This document shows positions 1-5,505 of a stretch of DNA of 5,720 nucleotides, piece after piece (within the stretch, counting starts at the first letter, position 1; the number at the start of each line of letters is the position of its first letter). Below the pieces are notes generated by a model. That model searched no databases. It was not told the DNA's origin and saw only the letters and a program-made list of their open reading frames with translations. The stretch comes from Acidobacteriota bacterium. GTDB taxonomy: Bacteria; Acidobacteriota; UBA890. The stretch covers positions 1 through 5,720 of the forward strand of contig JAUWTE010000229.1 of NCBI GenBank assembly GCA_030609765.1. The letters run 5' to 3'. Position numbers and translations under genes: made by a program.

Positions 1-959
1 AGCAGGGCCAGCGGAAGCCCGACCAGCATGGAGACCATGAACCCACGCCCACCGGTGAGCGCCATGATCTGCAGAAACATCCCGACGCCGGCGAGGATCC
101 CCATCACCGGGAGGGCCGCGCCCATGGCTTCCCGAGACGCGACGAGAGGCTGAAACCGCCGGCCCGTGAAGGGGGTGACGGCGGCACAGATGGTGAAGAT
201 AAAGGGCATCCCGAGCGCCGGTACGATCCGGGGCAGCGCCTGTTCGCCGACGATGAGCACCACCAGGAGGATCAGCGGCAGATAGAGCTTCAGTCCGTAC
301 TGGTCATGGTAGGACTTCGGCAGCATGTCCGGTTCGATGTTGGCGGCCCTCGCCGATCGCAGGCCGAGGAACAGCACGATGACGATAGCCATCGGGACCG
401 TGAGCACGAGCAGGGGCAACGTGAACCCGATGTAGGGCATGTCCACACCGCCACCGATGATCATCACGGGGATGTTGACCGGCGGGGCGATCATCCCGAG
501 GATCCCCGCCATCGCGATGATGGCTCCGGTCTTGTTCCTCGAGATACCGAGTGCCATGAAGACGGGCGCCACAATGGCTCCCGTCGTCAACACGGCGGCG
601 GTCGACGACCCGGTGATCATCCCGGCGGACATGGCGAACAGCATCATCAGGACGAGGAGCGTGGCGGGCCGATGATGGAATCGGGCGGTCATTCCGTGAG
701 CGACTGTGTCGAGCAACCCTGATGCCTGGATCATCCGCATGAAGACCATGGCGGTGGCGATGATCAACAGCGTATCGAGGTAGCCGAACGTGCCTTCGAC
801 GAGGTGTCGCAGCGGGAAGCCATGGCCCCCAACCGCCGCCCCGACGACGGATGCGATGACCAGCGATATGGAGACCGGCAGCTTCAGAGCGAACGTGCCG
901 ATGACGAACGCCCCGACCATGGCCAGGAGCGGCCAAAGCTCCGGGAGGTATTCGCTCAC
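1..959 (-). CDS. Multi-pass permease, TRAP large-subunit (DctM)-like, 3' end beyond window
   Basis: An inner-membrane secondary transporter, probably for a small organic acid. The reading frame opens at GTG 959 and stays open to the left edge, giving about 319 residues; DctM proteins usually have about 425, so the C-terminal quarter is missing. Long hydrophobic segments alternate with short loops (for example about residues 8-25, 29-45, 61-77, 100-115, 178-197, 214-229). Two conserved loops fit the DctM/ion-transporter fold: GSSTAA at 117-122, and GMIAPPVNIP at 155-164, the usual Gly/Pro-Pro re-entrant motif. The GTG overlaps the TGA of the upstream deacylase gene (GTGA), and no good Shine-Dalgarno precedes it, which suggests translational coupling. 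No DctP or DctQ gene lies in the window. The family call is by motif memory; another IT-superfamily carrier (citrate or Na+/H+ type) is possible. The substrate is unknown. Confidence 0.72.
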   Translation of the reverse strand, partial: MSEYLPELWPLLAMVGAFVIGTFALKLPVSISLVIASVVGAAVGGHGFPLRHLVEGTFGYLDTLLIIATAMVFMRMIQASGLLDTVAHGMTARFHHRPATLLVLMMLFAMSAGMITGSSTAAVLTTGAIVAPVFMALGISRNKTGAIIAMAGILGMIAPPVNIPVMIIGGGVDMPYIGFTLPLLVLTVPMAIVIVLFLGLRSARAANIEPDMLPKSYHDQYGLKLYLPLILLVVLIVGEQALPRIVPALGMPFIFTICAAVTPFTGRRFQPLVASREAMGAALPVMGILAGVGMFLQIMALTGGRGFMVSMLVGLPLAL

Positions 960-2026
960 CGGAGGAACGTTCCCAGATCGTTCCCTTTGAGGGCGTCCAG
1001 CGAGAACGGGTATCCGAGTTCGATCTTCCCATCCGGGCCGACTGTAAACCCGTAGTTGTCCAGAATAGCTTTCACCGTTCGCAGATGCGTGTGGACCCGG
1101 CCTGAGAGAGGCGCTTCAGGATCATTGACCACATCCGGATGCTCGATGGCGTCCTCTTGCCCCGGATTGGGCGTTTCCACCAGGAACGCGAAGGCGTCGG
1201 TATGGTCGCCGAATTCACGGTGGCTCAGGCCGCGGAATTCTTCCCGGGACACCTCCTGTTTCAGGGCGATCCCGTCCATCTCGAGGTCCAGGGTCGCCAT
1301 CGCCCCGATCTCCATGGCACGCTGGTGACAGACCAGCATGTACGCCAGCCGTGAGGTGGTGGAGGACTCGTGCATGTCGATGACGACGTCCACACCCTCC
1401 TGTGCGGCGAGTTGGAAGAGGGCGTAGCTGATCTGCTCCGTCAACGTGCCGTGGGCCTTACCCGGATGGTTGCGGTTCAGGTTGCGCGCCTCTTGGCCGG
1501 GGATCTCGCCCCCGAGGGGGTGCACGAACATCCCGGGATCGGGATCCTGATCCTCCATGGCGGTGAGTCGGCTCCCGTAGCGAAACTGGCGTTTTTCCCC
1601 AGAGGACGTGGTCAATTCGATCCAATCTGGAGTCCCCGGGTGACGGGTCCCGTCGTTGTATTGGGCGGCGCTGTTGTTGGTGTGGGGAATGACGATGACG
1701 GTTCCCTGAGAGACCGCACCTCGTTCCACGACGAGCGTGGCAGCCATTACGCCTGCGATCTCGTTGGCGTGGGTTCCGCCGAGCAGGAGAAGGGTGCCGC
1801 CTTCGCTTTCACCCCGCATCATGTAGATGGGCGTGTCCCCTGAAGTATTGGCCAACTCGGGGAGGTAGTCGCTCAGCCAGCGCGTCTCGGTGACGCCGTA
1901 ACCTGGGCGGATGTCATGGGACGCCGGGTCGACGGCGAACGCCACCGAAACACACACGATGGACAGGGTGGCCGCGAGGCGGAACACCGTGCGCCTGGGC
2001 CTTTGTTCCTTTTTGTGTCCGTTCAT
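956..2026 (-). CDS. Exported AstE/aspartoacylase-like (M14 family) zinc deacylase
   Basis: A predicted zinc hydrolase of 356 residues that would cleave an N-acyl or C-terminal amide bond of an amino-acid conjugate. HANE at 86-89 supplies the HxxE zinc ligands, NLNRNHPG at 182-189 the substrate-binding Asn/Arg patch, DMHES at 218-222 the third zinc His (H219), and VETPNPGQ at 283-290 the probable catalytic Glu (E284). These match the succinylglutamate desuccinylase/aspartoacylase group of M14. Residues 1-31 form a signal peptide (basic start, hydrophobic core about 14-30), whereas the classic AstE and aspartoacylase enzymes are cytoplasmic. I chose ATG 2026 because the signal peptide begins there and the upstream gene stops 4 nt before it; an in-frame ATG at 2152 would overlap that gene by over 120 nt. 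No clear Shine-Dalgarno is visible, so reinitiation after the upstream TAG is likely. The substrate cannot be read from the sequence. Confidence 0.85.
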   Translation of the reverse strand: MNGHKKEQRPRRTVFRLAATLSIVCVSVAFAVDPASHDIRPGYGVTETRWLSDYLPELANTSGDTPIYMMRGESEGGTLLLLGGTHANEIAGVMAATLVVERGAVSQGTVIVIPHTNNSAAQYNDGTRHPGTPDWIELTTSSGEKRQFRYGSRLTAMEDQDPDPGMFVHPLGGEIPGQEARNLNRNHPGKAHGTLTEQISYALFQLAAQEGVDVVIDMHESSTTSRLAYMLVCHQRAMEIGAMATLDLEMDGIALKQEVSREEFRGLSHREFGDHTDAFAFLVETPNPGQEDAIEHPDVVNDPEAPLSGRVHTHLRTVKAILDNYGFTVGPDGKIELGYPFSLDALKGNDLGTFLR

Positions 2027-2030
2027 GACG

Positions 2031-2654
2031 CTACTGGCCCGCAGCGACGCCGAACAGTTGCTGCAGGGCACCGACGGCTTCCAGCGTCTTGGCGATGTAG
2101 TTGATTCCGATGCTGTTCTCGGCTGCGAAGGTGGTGAACAGGCCATCGGCATTGCCGTCGGCCTCCTCCGCTCCCGCCCATTCCTGGTCCGGAGAGGCGC
2201 CCTTTACGATGAGGTGGTCCACCAGGGGAGCAAAGGTCGTGTTGATCCGGTCACTGGAAGGGCCGCGGCGCGTGCCACCCTCGATATGCATGGCTACGAT
2301 GGACATCCCCAACTGCCGGGCCTTCTCGAACAACTCGGTGGCCCAGGCGATCTCGCTGTCGATGTCGACTCCGGCCGCGCCGAGCCCCTTGGTGCTGGCG
2401 CCAAGGACGACGATGAGGGTCTTGTGCCCCTCCAGCATTTCGGCGGCGGGCCGCGCCTCGAAGGTGAACTCCAGTCCTGCCCTGGTCGCAAGCACTCTGG
2501 CTTGCTGGGCTCCGGCGCTCTGGCCAACGGAGGCAATGAAGGACGGGGATTCGAACGTCGGTTGCTGGGCAGCCAGGCCGAGCCCATTCGAGAGCACGGG
2601 ACTGGCCGAAACGATCAGCGCCAGGGCAAGGACCCATCCTTGGCGTATTTGCAT
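2031..2654 (-). CDS. Small exported Rossmann-like protein of unknown function (possibly DUF6305)
   Basis: A 207-residue protein with no function I can name. Residues 1-29 look like a signal peptide ending near a GLAA/QQ cleavage site. The mature part alternates strands and helices: FIASVGQSAGAQ at 39-50, LEFTFEA at 61-67, a glycine-rich turn TLIVVLGASTKGLGAAG at 79-95, a charged helix at 97-115, MSIVAMHIEGG at 117-127, DHLIVKG at 146-152, and GLFTTFAAEN at 171-180. This resembles a flavodoxin-like or Rossmann-like domain. From memory the pattern fits DUF6305, which I could not check. ATG 2654 is preferred over an in-frame ATG at 2762 because AAGGAG sits 5 nt upstream and the signal peptide starts there; the longer start would also run into the upstream gene. 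It lies between two exported hydrolases and 4 nt before the deacylase start, so it probably acts in the same compartment. Confidence 0.8.
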   Translation of the reverse strand: MQIRQGWVLALALIVSASPVLSNGLGLAAQQPTFESPSFIASVGQSAGAQQARVLATRAGLEFTFEARPAAEMLEGHKTLIVVLGASTKGLGAAGVDIDSEIAWATELFEKARQLGMSIVAMHIEGGTRRGPSSDRINTTFAPLVDHLIVKGASPDQEWAGAEEADGNADGLFTTFAAENSIGINYIAKTLEAVGALQQLFGVAAGQ

Positions 2655-2659
2655 GATTT

Positions 2660-2665
2660 CTCCTT
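2660..2665 (-). promoter_or_regulatory. Ribosome binding site AAGGAG that sets the start at 2654
   Basis: The minus strand reads AAGGAG five bases before ATG 2654. It is the strongest Shine-Dalgarno in the operon and decides the start of the small exported protein against the longer in-frame ATG at 2762. It lies just downstream of the intergenic stem-loop, so the gene can be translated independently of the gamma-glutamyltransferase gene. Confidence 0.85.
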
Positions 2666-2680
2666 GCTGTACAAAAGGCA

Positions 2681-2703
2681 CCCGGAGCTGAAATCGCTCC
2701 GGG
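2681..2703 (-). terminator. Intergenic stem-loop, terminator-like or mRNA-processing hairpin
   Basis: CCCGGAGC (2681-2688) and GCTCCGGG (2696-2703) form a perfect 8-bp GC-rich stem with a 7-nt loop in the 64-nt gap between the gamma-glutamyltransferase gene and the next gene. Read on the minus strand, the stem is followed by TGCCTTTTG, a short broken T tract, so it would be at best a leaky intrinsic terminator. It could instead protect the 3' end of an upstream transcript segment. The downstream genes show no other obvious promoter in this gap. Confidence 0.55.
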
Positions 2704-2718
2704 CTGTGGTCATCAAAT

Positions 2719-4422
2719 CTACCTTCGCCCCGCCGCCCCTCCAGCCCGGCGGAACGATCCAACGCCCGTCATCAGGCCGTCTTCCACGATGATAGCGTTG
2801 ACGCCTCCGAAGTAATAGTCGAGGGCTCCATGTGTTGCATTCACGACGTGTCCCAGAGCCTTCAGCGCCTCGATGGTCGCATCCGGGTAGCCGCCCTCGA
2901 TGTGGAGTTCGGGGTAGCCGACCCGACTCGTGAACTTCGGCGCCTTGATTGCATCCGCCAACGACATTTCGAAGTCGATGACGTTGATGATCGTCTGGAC
3001 GACCGTGGAGGGAATACGTCCCGCCCCGGGCGTTCCGATAACGAGGGCGACCTCCCGCTCCGTGTTCCGCACAATCGTGGGTGCCAGCACCGTTCGCGGA
3101 CGCTTGTAGGGAGCTACCACATTCAGGTCACCCAACCGGTTCGGGTTGTAACCGTTGAAGTTGTGTAGCTCATTGTTCATGAAAAACCCGAAGCCGGAGA
3201 CCATTTCCTGCGACCCCCAGAAACTGGAGATGGTCTGGGTAATGGCGACCGCGTTTCCAGCTTCGTCCAGTACGCTGATGTGCGTCGTGGACGGGGACTC
3301 CGGTCCTCCGTCGGTGCCCACGGGAGCGGCCATGAAGGGGTATGGATTGCCGGGGGGGGTCTCCCGCGTCGGTACCATGGCCGCACCGGGATCGATGAGT
3401 GCCGATCGTTCCGTGGCGTATTCCTCGGAGAGTAGGCCGGTCAGCGGGACCTCGAAGAAATCCGGGTCTCCCATGTAGGGAATTCGGTCGGCCGATGCCA
3501 ACAACAATGCTTCGGCGATCAGGTGAACGGCCTTCGGGTCGTCCCATCCACCGAGGGCAGAAAGATCGTAATTGTCGAGGATGTTCAGCGCCTCTGCGAC
3601 GACGATGCCGGCGACATTCGGGGGTGCACCGATGACCGTATGTCCGCGGTACTCGCTGATGATGGCGTCGCGCACCACGGCCTGGTAGCGCTGCAGGTCC
3701 CCGCTGGTGAACCAGCCGTCCATCGCATCGACGATGGCGGTCGCCATCTCTCCGCGATAGAACGCGTAAGCCCCCTGCTCGGCCACCAATTCCAGCGCCC
3801 GGGCGAGATCCTCGTTGACGACCAAAGAACCGATTTCAGGGACCAGCCCGTCCGGGAAATAGATGGGGCCGATGACCGGGTCCGTTCCGTATTCCGTGAA
3901 GCCGTAGAGTTCACTCAGCCGATCGTACAGGACCGCATCGAGGGGGAATCCGTCGCGGGCGAGCCGAATGGCCGGAGCCATCACCTCCTCGAGGGTCTTC
4001 GTTCCGTATTCTTGAAGCGCCAGGGTGAGGCCGGCGACCAGTCCGGGGATGCACGTCGATTCCGGACCGGTCATGACACTCGCGTCGGTTTCGTTGTCCA
4101 CGTGTCCCGGCGCCCAGGAGCGGAAGTCGATGGCGAGGTTGCGACCGTCGGCCAGGCTCAGAACCATGTACCCTTCTCCGCCCAGACTCGACGCATTCGG
4201 TTCGACGACGGTGACGGCGAACGCCGTCGCGACGGCTGCGTCGACCGCGTTGCCGCCCGCGGCCAGGATCTCAGCGCCCGCCTGGGAGGCGAGCTCGTGG
4301 GCCGACGCAACCATGCCATCCGTTCCCGTCGCCACCTGTTGAGCAGAGACGGCAACGGGGAGAAGTGCGAAGACCGATATCAGCTGTATGGTCAGAAGTT
4401 TGTTTCGCCAACCCTTACGCAT
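2719..4422 (-). CDS. Gamma-glutamyltransferase-family Ntn hydrolase, exported
   Basis: A 567-residue proenzyme, the usual Ggt length. Family members self-cleave before a Thr that then acts as nucleophile, hydrolysing or transferring gamma-glutamyl groups (for example from glutathione) outside the cytoplasm. Residues 1-27 are a signal peptide ending VSA/QQ. Family landmarks run in order: GGNAVDAAVA at 56-65, EPNASSLGGEG at 74-84, DFRSWAP at 99-105 (R101 matches E. coli Arg114), the PPNVAGI block at 267-273, ESPSTTHISV at 375-384 with predicted cleavage before T379, NNELHNF at 416-422, and GTPGAGRI at 463-470. Several gamma-glutamyl-binding positions differ from E. coli Ggt, and the lid-loop region is about six residues shorter, so the substrate may not be glutathione. 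An AAGGG ribosome site lies about 8 nt before ATG 4422. It is the first gene of the operon; the next gene starts 64 nt after its TAG. A run of eight C on the coding strand lies at codons 355-357. Confidence 0.92.
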   Translation of the reverse strand: MRKGWRNKLLTIQLISVFALLPVAVSAQQVATGTDGMVASAHELASQAGAEILAAGGNAVDAAVATAFAVTVVEPNASSLGGEGYMVLSLADGRNLAIDFRSWAPGHVDNETDASVMTGPESTCIPGLVAGLTLALQEYGTKTLEEVMAPAIRLARDGFPLDAVLYDRLSELYGFTEYGTDPVIGPIYFPDGLVPEIGSLVVNEDLARALELVAEQGAYAFYRGEMATAIVDAMDGWFTSGDLQRYQAVVRDAIISEYRGHTVIGAPPNVAGIVVAEALNILDNYDLSALGGWDDPKAVHLIAEALLLASADRIPYMGDPDFFEVPLTGLLSEEYATERSALIDPGAAMVPTRETPPGNPYPFMAAPVGTDGGPESPSTTHISVLDEAGNAVAITQTISSFWGSQEMVSGFGFFMNNELHNFNGYNPNRLGDLNVVAPYKRPRTVLAPTIVRNTEREVALVIGTPGAGRIPSTVVQTIINVIDFEMSLADAIKAPKFTSRVGYPELHIEGGYPDATIEALKALGHVVNATHGALDYYFGGVNAIIVEDGLMTGVGSFRRAGGAAGRR

Positions 4423-4609
4423 GTCTATGTCCCTTCTCCGTGACCGGATTGTGATCCGTTAGGAAGACCATTGGCGCCAATCGCGCGCCACCGAACGAAA
4501 CGAGCTGCATGCGGGAGCTTACCCTTGGGGAACAATCGGGGCAACGGAAGAAGGGCTGGTCGGGGGGGATAGGGAACGCTGTTGGGCCTGGGCCTGCAGA
4601 GACCGGCGT
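4423..4609. other. Non-coding region between operon start and IS remnant; holds the operon leader
   Basis: I find no convincing gene here. A short minus-strand frame at 4425-4670 has no recognisable protein pattern and crosses the IS end. The region must hold the promoter of the leftward operon, but no good -35/-10 pair is visible; TTGCCC followed 17 nt later by TAAGCT on the minus strand (within about 4515-4545) is only a weak match. It also contains a palindrome at 4470-4481, a small CGGAT/ATCCG hairpin at 4445-4458 and a run of seven G near 4562-4568. Confidence 0.5.
4470..4481. promoter_or_regulatory. Perfect 12-bp palindrome, candidate operator
   Basis: ATTGGCGCCAAT is a perfect palindrome that begins 47 nt upstream of the ATG of the first operon gene. 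Its symmetry and position suit a dimeric regulator binding near the promoter. I do not recognise it as the site of a named regulator, and no regulator gene is present in the window. Confidence 0.4.
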
Positions 4610-4622
4610 TGGTGCATGGCTC
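4610..4622 (+). repeat. Left terminal inverted repeat of the IS
   Basis: TGGTGCATGGCTC here matches the complement of 5487-5499 over 13 bases without mismatch. Matching ends abruptly on both sides. Confidence 0.75.
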
Positions 4623-4671
4623 CAGGTTTAGGTTCATGGTGATGCGAAGTCCTTGATCTGGAGTCACCACC

Positions 4672-5440
4672 GTGAAGTATCCGAAGCGGAGTCAGTACAA
4701 ATACGCGAAGTCTTGATATCGGGTGCGGAATTGGGCTGAATACGAGGCAGGCCTACGCCGCCGTGGTGACCTCACAGTCTGGCTGTCCGATAACGCTCTC
4801 GACGCCTGGCGAGCCGCGCCGAGTGGCAAACCCGGCGGCCAGCGTATCTACGCGGACATCGCGATCGAGGCGGCGCTGACGATTCGCATGGTCTTTCACC
4901 TTCCGCTCCGGCAAACCGAGGGCTTCCTGCAGGCCCTGGCTGGACTACTCGAGGTGGACCTCCCGATCCCCGATCACACCACGCTGTCCCGGCGACTCAA
5001 GAAGCTCAATGACATTCGATTTCGTGCTGTGGGGAACGATCAACCGATCCATCTGCTCATCGATAGCACGGGCCTCAGGATTCATGTCGGACACCTGCGA
5101 AAGCCACCGAAGAGAAGGGCTTGGCGGAAAGGGTGAGGGACGAACCGTGAGGGTGCTCATCCCACCTGGACGAGATGCCCAATTGGCTCCAAGACCATCG
5201 GCCGCTCAGAAGGAGAGAAACCGGAACGTCCGCTCCATCCGAGAACTCGGTCGACGCGAGTGGCACAATCGGTCCGGCTACAGCCCGCGCAGCCTGGTGA
5301 AGAATACCGTCTTCCGATACAAGGCGATCATCGGCCGAAGCATGAGGAGTCGCGCCTTGGAAGGACAGCGGGCAGAGGTGCGGCTCGCGTGCCGGATTCT
5401 CAACACGATGACCAGTCTAGGGATGCCCGACAGCTACTGA
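4672..5440 (+). pseudogene. IS5-family transposase, inactivated (nonsense, deletion/frameshift, catalytic Glu lost)
   Basis: A DDE transposase that once cut and joined the IS ends. The frame opens at GTG 4672, preceded by GGAG 8 nt upstream, and reads KYPKRSQYKYAKS before an in-frame TGA at 4714-4716, where an Arg codon (CGA) would fit. It then continues YRVRNWAEYEAGLRRRG through HTTLSRRLKKL to LLIDSTGL, giving the first catalytic Asp at 5062-5064. The frame breaks at a TGA after RRAWRKG (about 5136). Homology resumes in the next frame near 5131 with GEGRTVRVLIPPGRD and ends at GMPDSY, stop 5438-5440. The segment between, which should carry the second Asp (DGAYD-type motif), is missing, roughly 65 codons by memory of the family. 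In the Y-x2-R-x3-E-x6-K signature (5279-5323) the Glu codon is AAG (5300-5302), so Lys. A remaining translatable piece is 4723-5136 (GTG start). The protein is certainly non-functional. Confidence 0.9.
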
Positions 5441-5447
5441 GTGGAGT

Positions 5448-5473
5448 GATCCCCGCTCGGGGGACGGGGGATC
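5448..5473. repeat. Inverted repeat just after the transposase stop
   Basis: GATCCCC (5448-5454) pairs with GGGGATC (5467-5473) around a 12-nt loop, starting 8 nt after the transposase stop and inside the right IS end. A competing shorter hairpin, CCCC with GGGG over GCTC, is also possible. There is no T tract, so it is not a convincing terminator; it may be a subterminal IS feature. Confidence 0.35.
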
Positions 5474-5486
5474 TGTCCTCAGCTCC

Positions 5487-5499
5487 GAGCCATGCACCA
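5487..5499 (-). repeat. Right terminal inverted repeat of the IS
   Basis: GAGCCATGCACCA is the exact complement of the left repeat at 4610-4622. It lies 46 bp past the transposase stop and about 7 bp before the recognisable integrase fragment begins on the minus strand. Confidence 0.75.
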
Positions 5500-5505
5500 G
5501 GGCCA

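Larger units (their letters stand above)
4610..5499 (+). mobile_element. Degenerate IS5-family insertion sequence
   Basis: The element is bounded by the 13-bp perfect inverted repeat TGGTGCATGGCTC (4610-4622, complement at 5487-5499). The transposase frame sits nearly centred, with about 49 bp from the left repeat to its GTG and 46 bp from its stop to the right repeat. Its length of 890 bp plus the roughly 200 bp apparently deleted inside the transposase gives about 1.1 kb, normal for the IS5 family. No target-site duplication is evident at the flanks, which fits an old insertion or later rearrangement. The exact ends could be a few bases off because the repeat may extend imperfectly. Confidence 0.78.

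Noticed and set aside
304..1032. Minus-strand open frame of 242 codons
   Set aside because: Its translation is His- and Arg-rich with no pattern, while the neighbouring frame from GTG 959 gives a clean membrane protein.
1911..2792. Long open frame on the plus strand (293 codons)
   Set aside because: It lies antisense to the deacylase and small exported protein genes, has no signal peptide or recognisable motif, and runs into a third gene. It is the usual high-GC shadow.
3523..4443. Plus-strand open frame of 306 codons
   Set aside because: Entirely antisense to the gamma-glutamyltransferase gene and rich in Arg, Asp and Gly as expected for a shadow frame.
4456..4466. GTTAGGA as a possible attC core near the integrase relic
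   Set aside because: It lacks the expected final pyrimidine and has no partner core or paired R/L boxes at attC spacing.
4515..4545. TTGCCC and TAAGCT spaced 17 nt on the minus strand as promoter of the operon
   Set aside because: Only four and three of six bases match the consensus, too weak to call in GC-rich DNA.
4425..4670. Short minus-strand frame of 81 codons upstream of the operon
   Set aside because: No motif, Pro-rich composition, and it spans the IS boundary, so it is unlikely to be a gene.
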